A stretch of 64,000 bases of DNA from contig AP018280.1 of assembly GCA_004296455.1 (NCBI GenBank), positions 4,588,001-4,652,000 of the forward strand, given 5' to 3'. This stretch comes from Calothrix sp. NIES-4101 (GTDB taxonomy: Bacteria > Cyanobacteriota > Cyanobacteriia > Cyanobacteriales > Nostocaceae). Under the pieces are notes generated by a model. The model did no database searches, was not told the origin of the DNA, and saw only the letters and a list, made by a program, of their open reading frames with translations. The translations under genes were made by a program, and so were the position numbers. This document shows positions 36,719-45,917 of the stretch, piece by piece. Positions within the stretch are counted from its first letter, which is position 1, and each line of letters opens with the position of its first letter.

Positions 36719-38518
36719 ATGAGCCAAGATTTTATGAATAACTCTATTGTTAACTCATTGTTTTTAAGAAAAAATTCTCACAATAAACTAAATATTATGA
36801 CTATGACAAAACCTCTTACCTTTATATTTATATCTGCCATATCACTATTAGATCATCAACAAGCATTTGCCCAAATTCCTAATCCTGCGGCTGTACCACC
36901 AAATAGTCTCCAAGATAATTCCCCGACTCCACTCGAATCTGATTTTCTCCCCCCAGCTTTAACACAAGAGCAGTTAATCCCCACTCCCAAAACACTAGAA
37001 CCACCAATACCAGGCCAAAATTCCCCTGACGCTAAATTTCAAATCGATCGCATTGAAGTAGTTGGTAGTACTGTCTTTAAATCTGAAGATTTTACTCCAA
37101 TTACATCTGGTTTTGTGGGACGGGAAGTGACATTTGCAGAATTACAGCAAGTCCAAGATGCAATCACCAAACTCTACACCGATAAAGGTTATGTCACTAC
37201 TGGAGCCTTAATTACTCCCCAAACCTTAGAATCTGGAGTTGTCAAAATTCAGGTAGTTGAAGGTAGTTTGCAAGATATCAAAATTACTGGTAATAATCGC
37301 TTGCGAGGTGAATATATTCGCTCGCGCCTTCGAGTTGCAAGTCAGAAGCCTCTGAATGTACCGCGTTTGCTAGATGATTTGCAAATGCTCAAACTTGACC
37401 CCCAAATTAAAAACCTGTCAGCAGAATTGCAAACAGGGGTACGTCCAGGTACAAATTCGCTACAACTCCAAGTCAAAGAAGCAGACACATTCAGAGTCAC
37501 CACAACATTAGATAATGGGCGATCGCCTTCGGTTGGTAGTTTTCGTCGCGGGGCAGAATTACAGCAAGCGAATTTACTCGGTTTTGGTGATTCTCTCAGC
37601 ATTGGTTACAGCAATACCAACGGTAGTAATACTCTCAATACCAATTACACCCTACCTATCAATGCTCGCAACGGGACAATTTCCTTTTCCTACAGTCAGG
37701 GAAGAAATGAAGTCATCGAAGAACCCTTCAGTGTCCTGGATATTCAATCCAAAACCCGCACCTACGAACTGGGAATACGTCAACCCTTACTCCAAAAACC
37801 TAGCAAAGAAATTGCCATAGGTTTATCTTTTTCTCGTCAATTTAGCCAAACAGAACTCGGTATTGATAATATTGGCGGATTTCCGCTCTCACCTGGTGCT
37901 GATTCTGAGGGAAAAACCAAAATTTCCGCCTTCCGCTTTACCCAAGAATATACCCAACGTAACACTAAACAAGTTTTTGCAGCGCGATCGCAATTTAGTT
38001 TAGGGGTTGATTGGTTTGGAGCGAATGTTAATAATAATGCTCCTGACAGTCGCTTTTTCGCTTGGCGTGGACAAGCCCAATGGTTACGAAAATTAGCTCC
38101 AGATACACTATTTATCGTTAAGAATGATGTGCAAATTGCGGCTGATTCCCTAGTACCCTTAGAACAAATGGGACTAGGTGGACAAACCACCGTGCGTGGT
38201 TATCGTCAAGATTCACTACTGACTGATAGCGGTATGTTATTGTCGGCAGAATTTCGCCTACCTGTTGCTCGAATTCCCAAGTTAGGGGGAGTATTACAAG
38301 TTACACCATTTTTAGAAATCGGCAAAGGCTGGAATCATAATGGTAGTAATCCAGGCACTAACACACTAGTTGGGACTGGTTTAGGTTTACTTTGGCAGCA
38401 AAATAATAGTTTTTCAGCCCGTTTAGATTGGGGTATTCCTTTAACATCCGTCGAGGGAGAAAGAAGTAGTCTGCAAGAAAATGGTTTGTATTTCTCACTC
38501 AGCTATTCGCCATTTTAG
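36719..38518 (+). CDS. ShlB/FhaC/HecB-family TPS outer-membrane transporter
   Basis: 599 residues from the ATG at 36719, which has AAGGAG at proper spacing. That start gives a long, polar N-terminal extension before the hydrophobic signal segment PLTFIFISAISLLDHQQAFA, like the extended signal peptides of two-partner systems. Next a Pro-rich linker, then two POTRA domains (FQIDRIEVVGSTVFKSEDF, VEGSLQDIKITGNNRLRGEY), then a C-terminal 16-strand barrel with the conserved lid motif GLGGQTTVRGYRQD and a terminal aromatic SYSPF. It should secrete the TPS exoproteins encoded downstream; it is the only transporter for six of them in this window. Confidence 0.95.
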   Translation: MSQDFMNNSIVNSLFLRKNSHNKLNIMTMTKPLTFIFISAISLLDHQQAFAQIPNPAAVPPNSLQDNSPTPLESDFLPPALTQEQLIPTPKTLEPPIPGQNSPDAKFQIDRIEVVGSTVFKSEDFTPITSGFVGREVTFAELQQVQDAITKLYTDKGYVTTGALITPQTLESGVVKIQVVEGSLQDIKITGNNRLRGEYIRSRLRVASQKPLNVPRLLDDLQMLKLDPQIKNLSAELQTGVRPGTNSLQLQVKEADTFRVTTTLDNGRSPSVGSFRRGAELQQANLLGFGDSLSIGYSNTNGSNTLNTNYTLPINARNGTISFSYSQGRNEVIEEPFSVLDIQSKTRTYELGIRQPLLQKPSKEIAIGLSFSRQFSQTELGIDNIGGFPLSPGADSEGKTKISAFRFTQEYTQRNTKQVFAARSQFSLGVDWFGANVNNNAPDSRFFAWRGQAQWLRKLAPDTLFIVKNDVQIAADSLVPLEQMGLGGQTTVRGYRQDSLLTDSGMLLSAEFRLPVARIPKLGGVLQVTPFLEIGKGWNHNGSNPGTNTLVGTGLGLLWQQNNSFSARLDWGIPLTSVEGERSSLQENGLYFSLSYSPF

Positions 38519-38578
38519 ATTACAGATTCAGCAGCTTAACTAACTTGGCAGAAGTAATTAAAGGTGGCTAAAATCCCT

Positions 38579-40246
38579 ATGCAAACATCAGCAGCATTTC
38601 TGAATAAAAAATTTCAAACTGTTGTGAAATCGCTATCAATAGCTAAGTGGCAGTATATTTACTATATTCTCACAGCCTTTAATCTACTTACTGTCTCCAC
38701 CGGTCTATACCTCGGTCATAAGATTATGGACATTTATACTCAGTCCATTACCGTGAATCATCATTGGGTTGCGCGACTGGAAACCTATTCGGAACTGGAT
38801 CACCTTTTAGATGCTATCAATGCCCCTGGAAATGATATTTTCGATTCTCGCGATGTTGAGCTTCAGTCAAGGAAATTAGAATCAGCCCAGAACATCTTTC
38901 AGAAGAACATTAACCTGATTAGAAAAGAGCTAAAAACTCAGGTCGAGCCAGCACAGCTAACAGATTTGCTCAAGGATTTGGATGCAGTGGAAGCCGCAAC
39001 GGCAGAAATGGTTAATGAAGCCAAACTAATTTTTGCCTATTTTCGCCAGAATCAGACCGAAATAGCTGGTAGACATATGGCAGTGATGGATCGTCAATAT
39101 CACCAAGTTAATGAAGCACTGGCTAAATTTCGACGGAATGTCAGCCAGATTCCGCAGGGTTTATTGGAGCAACAAAAACTAGCCGCAGATGGGTTTCGCC
39201 GGTATGGATTGGTGAGCGCTAGCACAATGCTGCTTATGATTGGAGGTGTGATGTTTTATGGGCATAAACTAGCCCAAACAATGAAATCAAATGCCGAAGA
39301 GAAAGAACAATCAATAATAGAACTACAGCAAGCAGAAGTCCTCTTAAAGGAGCAAACCCAGCAATTGCAAATGACCCTAGAGAGCCTCCAAAAAACCCAA
39401 TTGCAATTGGTGCAAAGCGAAAAAATGTCGAGCTTGGGAGAGCTTGTGGCTGGCATTGCCCATGAAATCAATAATCCCGTCAATTTCATCCACGGTAACC
39501 TGGTTCATGTTCGAGACTATACCTATAACCTTCTCGCATTAATCCAACTTTACCAGAAGTTTTACCCCAATGCGGTACCAGAAATTCAAGCCGAAACGGA
39601 CGAAATCGACTTGAGTTTTTTGCAGGAAGATTTGATTAAGCTCCTTGATTCTATGAAGCTAGGAACCGATCGCATTCGTCAAATTGTTTTGTCGCTGCGT
39701 AATTTCTCACGGATGGATGAAGCCGATTTTAAGCAAGTGGATATTCATGAAGGTATCGATAGCACACTACTGATTTTACAACATCGCCTCAAAGCCAAAT
39801 CAAATTGTCCAGGAATTGAAGTCATCAAGGACTACGGCAACTTGCCCCAGGTAGAATGTTATGCAGGGCAACTGAATCAAGTTTTTATGAATATTTTATC
39901 CAATGCGATCGATGCATTGGAAGAAAAGGACACTAAGCGATCGCTTGAGGATATCCAAGCTAAACCCAGTCAGATTACAATTCGCACATCGGCGATCGAT
40001 GGACAATGGGTGGAAATTGCCATTACCGACAATGGAGTTGGGATTGCCGAACATATTCAACAACGCATCTTCGATCCGTTCTTTACAACTAAGCCCGTGG
40101 GAAAAGGCACGGGTATGGGAATGTCCATCAGTTATCAAATCATCACGGTAAAACATAGCGGTAAACTCAAGTGTTTTTCTACCCTCGGACAAGGAACTGA
40201 GTTCGTAATTCAGATTCCAATCCAGCATTCGCTAAGTTGTAGCTGA
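38579..40246 (+). CDS. Membrane sensor histidine kinase
   Basis: About 555 residues from the ATG at 38579, preceded by AAAGGTGG; a GTG at 38564 is an in-frame alternative. Two membrane helices (IYYILTAFNLLTVSTGLYLG and the one near SASTMLLMIGGVMFYG) enclose a ~150-residue helical periplasmic sensor. A coiled coil leads to H-box VAGIAHEINNPVNFIHGNL. The catalytic domain shows QVFMNILSNAIDAL, DNGVGIAE and GTGMGMSISYQI. The catalytic half resembles the REC-kinase at 24703 closely (shared NxHEGIDST, QHRLKA, QVEC and [11 protein letters not shown]). It sits between the ShlB and exoprotein genes, probably in one transcript, so it may sense the state of the cell surface or the exoproteins. Confidence 0.92.
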   Translation: MQTSAAFLNKKFQTVVKSLSIAKWQYIYYILTAFNLLTVSTGLYLGHKIMDIYTQSITVNHHWVARLETYSELDHLLDAINAPGNDIFDSRDVELQSRKLESAQNIFQKNINLIRKELKTQVEPAQLTDLLKDLDAVEAATAEMVNEAKLIFAYFRQNQTEIAGRHMAVMDRQYHQVNEALAKFRRNVSQIPQGLLEQQKLAADGFRRYGLVSASTMLLMIGGVMFYGHKLAQTMKSNAEEKEQSIIELQQAEVLLKEQTQQLQMTLESLQKTQLQLVQSEKMSSLGELVAGIAHEINNPVNFIHGNLVHVRDYTYNLLALIQLYQKFYPNAVPEIQAETDEIDLSFLQEDLIKLLDSMKLGTDRIRQIVLSLRNFSRMDEADFKQVDIHEGIDSTLLILQHRLKAKSNCPGIEVIKDYGNLPQVECYAGQLNQVFMNILSNAIDALEEKDTKRSLEDIQAKPSQITIRTSAIDGQWVEIAITDNGVGIAEHIQQRIFDPFFTTKPVGKGTGMGMSISYQIITVKHSGKLKCFSTLGQGTEFVIQIPIQHSLSCS

Positions 40247-40433
40247 ATTGCGCCTACTGAATTTCACTTAGATGAAAATGTGAGTAACAAAATTGGCAAC
40301 CCTAAAATTAAAGTTGAAATGGAGATAAGGTGATGAAAGTAACTTCTTTGTGCTTGGGTTTGGTGAGTGGAATTTTCACTGTTGGGATATTGCTACCAGC
40401 TTATTCTCAAGTGATATCAGATGGAATTATTAA

Positions 40434-41822
40434 CTCACATCTTGCACCTGGAAATATGAATGTCAAAACCATGACTACGTGCAAGGGGAGTTAGCCGTTG
40501 AATATCAAGTAAAAGAAGATACACAATTATATGTGGAAAAATAGATTCAAGGGCAGATTGTGCAGCCTGACCCCAATCAGGTGGCGATGCGCCCTGAAAA
40601 TGGAGATAAGTCCAATGGGCAATGAGGTAAGCAGTCAGTGAAAGGATAAGCCAGCGATACATACCCAGCAGAGTCCCTTGCCCAAAACGGTGTAAGCCAA
40701 AACGATGCTTTGCAGTTTTAAACCACCCCTCAATCTGCCACCGACGCTTGCCCCACCACTTAAGAGTAGAAGCTTTAATTGGACGAGTAGACAAAACAAA
40801 GCGTTTTTCTAGTTTGCCATTATCGCGTTTTAAGTAATACCAAGAAACGGTAACGGGGAAATTTAAACCAAATAAATAAACCTGTTGACCCTGTTGATGT
40901 AAACGTCTTAAAAATCTGCCATCAGCCAACTTACGACTACTAGATACACCTGTAACAGCATGATATTTAAGCCGACGTACACCCTCAAGGAATTCTACAC
41001 TGCCAAAGGCTGTGTCAGCTAAAATAATTGTTTGAAAATGTTGAGTTAAAGAAAGAGGTAAACGTTTAACCAGTTTGAGCCCAAGCATTGCAGGGGAAGG
41101 AGTTCCCTTACCTCGCCAAACACGAAAACTCCAAGGAATGCGCCATTGTCCTATTACCAAATAAACTACGACTAGATGGAGACCACGCTTACCATTATAG
41201 ACTTTGATTAAATCACTAAATTCTGGGAATTTGCCACGTTTTTCTAAAGTCGTCAGGTCAATAATTACTTGTAAAAATGGTCTGCGCCCTTTGCCTGATG
41301 ACGATAATGAATTGATAACTTTTTGTAATACTGAAGAGCGAATTATCCGAATCATTTCCCTTGTTGACCAAGGATTGATATTTAAAAATCGACTGATTGC
41401 GCTTGGGGATTTTGTCTGACTATGTTCAGGTAATGGGTGTCCTTGTGCCTCTAAGAATAACGCCAACATCGCTTCTAGGTTATCTTTTTGGTACTGCGTC
41501 GGCATCAGTTCTTTGAGGGTGTACACTAAATCTTGGGCGTGAGCAAGCATTTTCTTAGTGCTTTGTTTAATCAGATATTTCACGCCTTTTCTCTCATGTT
41601 TTCGGTTGCCAATGCAAATCTGACAATTTCATGGCGGTCATCCCCTTTGAAACGTACAGCATCTTAGCATCTGTTATTTTGGCATCCGAACCCGTAGTAT
41701 TAGTTAGCTTGTAGTATTATTAATTACCTTTTTTTTGCTTTCGACAAGCCTTTGCTTCCTGTAAGATTTTGCATCATTATATTCGCTTTTACGTGTTTAC
41801 ACAGCTAGGTGCAAGATATGAG
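40434..41822 (-). mobile_element. IS copy A inside TPS1, 1389 bp
   Basis: Ends CTCACATCTTGCACCT and CTCATATCTTGCACCT (inverted, one mismatch). The 4-bp target duplication TTAA lies at 40430-40433 and 41823-41826. The transposase stop codon falls inside the terminal repeat. Appears identical to copy B at 42951-44339 and lies in the opposite orientation. Confidence 0.93.
40435..41583 (-). CDS. DDE transposase, IS4/IS701-like (copy A)
   Basis: 382 residues from a GTG start. Catalytic candidates are Asp in VIIDLTTLEK, Asp in ILADTAFGS and Glu in RRWQIEGWFKTAKH. The Trp-Gln-Ile-Glu segment and four-base target duplication fit an IS4/IS701-like group; I cannot name the exact family. The protein equals that of copy B residue for residue. 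Confidence 0.88.
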   Translation of the reverse strand: MKYLIKQSTKKMLAHAQDLVYTLKELMPTQYQKDNLEAMLALFLEAQGHPLPEHSQTKSPSAISRFLNINPWSTREMIRIIRSSVLQKVINSLSSSGKGRRPFLQVIIDLTTLEKRGKFPEFSDLIKVYNGKRGLHLVVVYLVIGQWRIPWSFRVWRGKGTPSPAMLGLKLVKRLPLSLTQHFQTIILADTAFGSVEFLEGVRRLKYHAVTGVSSSRKLADGRFLRRLHQQGQQVYLFGLNFPVTVSWYYLKRDNGKLEKRFVLSTRPIKASTLKWWGKRRWQIEGWFKTAKHRFGLHRFGQGTLLGMYRWLILSLTAYLIAHWTYLHFQGASPPDWGQAAQSALESIFPHIIVYLLLLDIQRLTPLARSHGFDIHISRCKM

Positions 41823-42950
41823 TTAACACCACTGTCAACTCAATTGACAATAATTTTACTATTCTTAATGGTGTAGAAAAAGGTAATAATTTATTTCATA
41901 GCTTCAGTAATTTCTCTGTACCCACTGGTGGTTCAGCTAGCTTTGATTTAACAAATACACCAAATATTACTACCATTTTTAGCCGAGTTACAGGTGGAAA
42001 TATTTCTAATATTGATGGATTAATTCAAACTCTCAACGCGAATAATTCTGTGAGTTTGTTTTTGATGAATCCCAACGGAATTATGTTTGGGCAAAATGCC
42101 AAATTGGATATTGGCGGTTCATTTGTCGGGACGACGGCGAATAGTATTAAATTTGCTGATGGTACAGAATTTAGTGCTGTGAATCCCACTGAAGCACCGT
42201 TGTTGACGATGAGTGTACCTGTGGGTTTGCAGATGGGAAGTAATGCCGGAGCGATCGCAGTACAAGGAGCACCTGCCAACAATTTCTTCTTTCGGATGCC
42301 AACATTATCAACAGCACCAAATCAAACGTTGGCACTGATTGGGGGACAAGTCGATATCAATAGTGCAAATATCTCTGCACCGGATAGCCGTGTGGAGTTG
42401 TGGGCGATGCAAAATGGCATAGTGAATATATCCACCTCCGGTAACTGGCAATTGGCGAGTTCATCTCTATCGCCAACTTGGGGCAATATTAACCTGCAAA
42501 AGTCTTCCAATATCAATACCAGTGGAGCGATTGGTGGTGCAATCAACATTCGGGGACGGGGGTTAACCTTACAAGATGGCTCACATATAGAATCGTCTAC
42601 TTATGGCGCAAATAAGCAAGGGCAGGGCATTAACGTTCAGACAAGAGAATTTGTAGATGTGCTGGGTGTCTCTCATCCCGATAATTATCTCTTCTCAGGT
42701 ATCGCGACAAATGTGTCTGGTAGCACAAGCACTGCTGGGAATATTCAGATTGATACTCAGAGGTTGCGCGTGAACACGGGGGCATGGATTTCTTCTATAA
42801 CTTCTGGTACGAGCCTATTTACCAGTCTTCCTGTTACCGATTCCAACACAGGTCAAATTATTGTCCATGCTACTGACGTAGAGGTACAGGGGTATAATCC
42901 AACGCCTAATGCCTTCGGCTATTCCGTCAGTGCGATCGCAACAATGATAA

Positions 42951-44339
42951 CTCATATCTTGCACCTAGCTGTGTAAACACGTAAAAGCGAATATAATGAT
43001 GCAAAATCTTACAGGAAGCAAAGGCTTGTCGAAAGCAAAAAAAAGGTAATTAATAATACTACAAGCTAACTAATACTACGGGTTCGGATGCCAAAATAAC
43101 AGATGCTAAGATGCTGTACGTTTCAAAGGGGATGACCGCCATGAAATTGTCAGATTTGCATTGGCAACCGAAAACATGAGAGAAAAGGCGTGAAATATCT
43201 GATTAAACAAAGCACTAAGAAAATGCTTGCTCACGCCCAAGATTTAGTGTACACCCTCAAAGAACTGATGCCGACGCAGTACCAAAAAGATAACCTAGAA
43301 GCGATGTTGGCGTTATTCTTAGAGGCACAAGGACACCCATTACCTGAACATAGTCAGACAAAATCCCCAAGCGCAATCAGTCGATTTTTAAATATCAATC
43401 CTTGGTCAACAAGGGAAATGATTCGGATAATTCGCTCTTCAGTATTACAAAAAGTTATCAATTCATTATCGTCATCAGGCAAAGGGCGCAGACCATTTTT
43501 ACAAGTAATTATTGACCTGACGACTTTAGAAAAACGTGGCAAATTCCCAGAATTTAGTGATTTAATCAAAGTCTATAATGGTAAGCGTGGTCTCCATCTA
43601 GTCGTAGTTTATTTGGTAATAGGACAATGGCGCATTCCTTGGAGTTTTCGTGTTTGGCGAGGTAAGGGAACTCCTTCCCCTGCAATGCTTGGGCTCAAAC
43701 TGGTTAAACGTTTACCTCTTTCTTTAACTCAACATTTTCAAACAATTATTTTAGCTGACACAGCCTTTGGCAGTGTAGAATTCCTTGAGGGTGTACGTCG
43801 GCTTAAATATCATGCTGTTACAGGTGTATCTAGTAGTCGTAAGTTGGCTGATGGCAGATTTTTAAGACGTTTACATCAACAGGGTCAACAGGTTTATTTA
43901 TTTGGTTTAAATTTCCCCGTTACCGTTTCTTGGTATTACTTAAAACGCGATAATGGCAAACTAGAAAAACGCTTTGTTTTGTCTACTCGTCCAATTAAAG
44001 CTTCTACTCTTAAGTGGTGGGGCAAGCGTCGGTGGCAGATTGAGGGGTGGTTTAAAACTGCAAAGCATCGTTTTGGCTTACACCGTTTTGGGCAAGGGAC
44101 TCTGCTGGGTATGTATCGCTGGCTTATCCTTTCACTGACTGCTTACCTCATTGCCCATTGGACTTATCTCCATTTTCAGGGCGCATCGCCACCTGATTGG
44201 GGTCAGGCTGCACAATCTGCCCTTGAATCTATTTTTCCACATATAATTGTGTATCTTCTTTTACTTGATATTCAACGGCTAACTCCCCTTGCACGTAGTC
44301 ATGGTTTTGACATTCATATTTCCAGGTGCAAGATGTGAG
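42951..44339 (+). mobile_element. IS copy B inside TPS1, 1389 bp
   Basis: Same ends as copy A, opposite orientation. Target duplication ATAA at 42947-42950 and 44340-44343. The distinct duplications of the two copies show two independent insertions rather than one composite transposon. Confidence 0.93.
43190..44338 (+). CDS. DDE transposase, IS4/IS701-like (copy B)
   Basis: 382 residues, identical to the protein of copy A, GTG start. The last codons and the stop lie within the right terminal repeat, leaving a single base after the stop before the target duplication. Identity of both copies implies recent transposition. Confidence 0.88.
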   Translation: MKYLIKQSTKKMLAHAQDLVYTLKELMPTQYQKDNLEAMLALFLEAQGHPLPEHSQTKSPSAISRFLNINPWSTREMIRIIRSSVLQKVINSLSSSGKGRRPFLQVIIDLTTLEKRGKFPEFSDLIKVYNGKRGLHLVVVYLVIGQWRIPWSFRVWRGKGTPSPAMLGLKLVKRLPLSLTQHFQTIILADTAFGSVEFLEGVRRLKYHAVTGVSSSRKLADGRFLRRLHQQGQQVYLFGLNFPVTVSWYYLKRDNGKLEKRFVLSTRPIKASTLKWWGKRRWQIEGWFKTAKHRFGLHRFGQGTLLGMYRWLILSLTAYLIAHWTYLHFQGASPPDWGQAAQSALESIFPHIIVYLLLLDIQRLTPLARSHGFDIHISRCKM

Positions 44340-45842
44340 ATAACCGGAGGAGAGCGGAATAACGGTGGTGCAATTACCATTGAAGCTGACAGGGTAAGGG
44401 TGCTAGATGGTGCGCGTCTCAGTACCGATGTAATTGGTCCGCTTATTCCTCCTCTCACACCGACAATTGGCAATGCTGGCGACATTTTTGTGACCGCGAG
44501 AGAAAGTTTAGAGATTCGTGGGACAAACCCCGGTCAGTTTAGCAGTGGGATTGCTAGTTCAATTCAATTTTTAGGGATTGGAGAGGCGGGAAATATTAAG
44601 ATCAATGCCGGGCAACTTGCCCTATCTAACGGTGGAACCATCACCAGTGCGATCGCCGGCAATCTCATTGCTGCTAATGCAGGCCAAGGTATCGCAGGTG
44701 ATATTACCATTCAAGCCAATGATGTGCAGGTTAGTGATCCCATATTTGATCCTTTTAGTCAGGCTACCAGTGGTATAACGGTAGCAATAGGGTCAAATGC
44801 TACAGGCCAAGGGGGCAACATTAACCTGAATGCGAATAGTTTACGGGTCCTCAATGGTGGACAAATTACCTCATCCACAGATGGCAGGGGTGCGGCAGGT
44901 AACGTTAATCTGCAAGTCAACAATATAACCGTAGAGGGTATCTCCCAACCCTTAACTGATGGTCGTATTCTCCCAAGTACGATTACGGCAGCTTCTACTA
45001 CCACCTCTGATGCTGGTTCAGTTAGTTTAGTGGTAAATCAACTTAATGTTCTCAATAATGGGCAAATTTCCGTCAGTAATACAGGTGGTGGTAATGCAGG
45101 TAACTTGTTAGTCAACGCCAACCAAATCAAGCTGGAAAGAGGAGGCAGTCTACTTTCGGAAGTCTCTGCGGGCGATCGCGGTAATATTACTCTCAATACG
45201 GATGTTCTATTAATGCGTTATGGGAGTCACATCAACACCAATGCCACAGGTACAGCCACAGGTGGCAATATCACCATTAATGCACCGATTATTATTGGTT
45301 TAGAAAACAGCGATATTACTGCCAATGCGATTGAAGGGGCTGGTGGCAATATTGATATCACGACTCAAGGTTTATTTGGACTAGAATTCCGCGACCAACT
45401 AACCCTGGAAAGTGACATTACAGCTAGTTCCCAATTTGGAGTTAGTGGCACAGTACAAATTAATAACTTTGGTGTTGATCCAAATTCTGGTTTAGTAGAA
45501 TTACCCGCGAATGTTACTGACCCGTCACAACAAATTGCTACAGGTTGTGCAGACACCAGTAGTAATAGTTTTATTGCCACCGGAAGAGGTGGAATACCGC
45601 AAAACCCTAGTCAGGAATTGAGGAGCGATCGCACTTGGTCTGATGTCCGTGATATCTCTGCATTCCGCCAAACTCAGCCAGTACAAGCGAAAATCTCCAC
45701 CACCCCAGAAAACCCCACAGAAACTTTTACTCAAGCTACTAGCTGGCATCGTAACGCTCAAGGAAAAATTGAATTAGTTGCTGATAAAGTTTTTAGTAAT
45801 ATGCAAAAATCATTAACCTGTGCTGCTGTTCCTAAAAGTTAA

Positions 45843-45917
45843 TTAAAGTTAATCATGTTATTAAAAATTTGATTTAGGGAACTATGAGTTTAACTCAGGT
45901 GGAGGAGATTTTTGCGA
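45843..45917 (+). repeat. Conserved leader repeated before the exoprotein genes
   Basis: About 65-75 bases: TTAATCATGTTATTAAAAA, then TTTAGGGAACTAT, then TCAGGTGGAGGA ahead of the start codon. Near-identical copies precede TPS3 (48405-48480) and TPS4 (51368-51432). A fourth, before TPS5, is cut by the group II intron (53932-53979 joined to 56498-56515). It includes a strong GGTGGAGG ribosome-binding site. The leader was evidently copied together with the genes. Confidence 0.85.

Larger units (their letters stand above)
40333..45842 (+). pseudogene. TPS1: TPS exoprotein (type A) broken by two copies of one IS
   Basis: The gene starts at ATG 40333 after GGAGATAAGG, with a signal peptide ending PAYSQ. 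Exons of the former gene are 40333-40433, 41827-42950 and 44344-45842. Joining them (one target duplication kept each time) gives an open frame of 907 codons plus stop, with no other lesion. The product would have a TPS secretion domain (NNFTILNG, FSRVTGGNISNIDGL, NPNGIMFG), a type A beta-helix centre (ANISAPDSRVELWAMQNG) and the conserved C-terminus (FIATGRGGIPQNPSQE, ending TCAAVPKS). The two ISs stop translation after about 33 codons. Fragments at 42050-42976 and 44289-45842 remain open but lack a signal peptide. Confidence 0.92.

Noticed and set aside
40434-44339. Composite transposon formed by the two identical ISs
   Set aside because: Each IS has its own internal pair of target duplications and the segment between them is a collinear part of TPS1.
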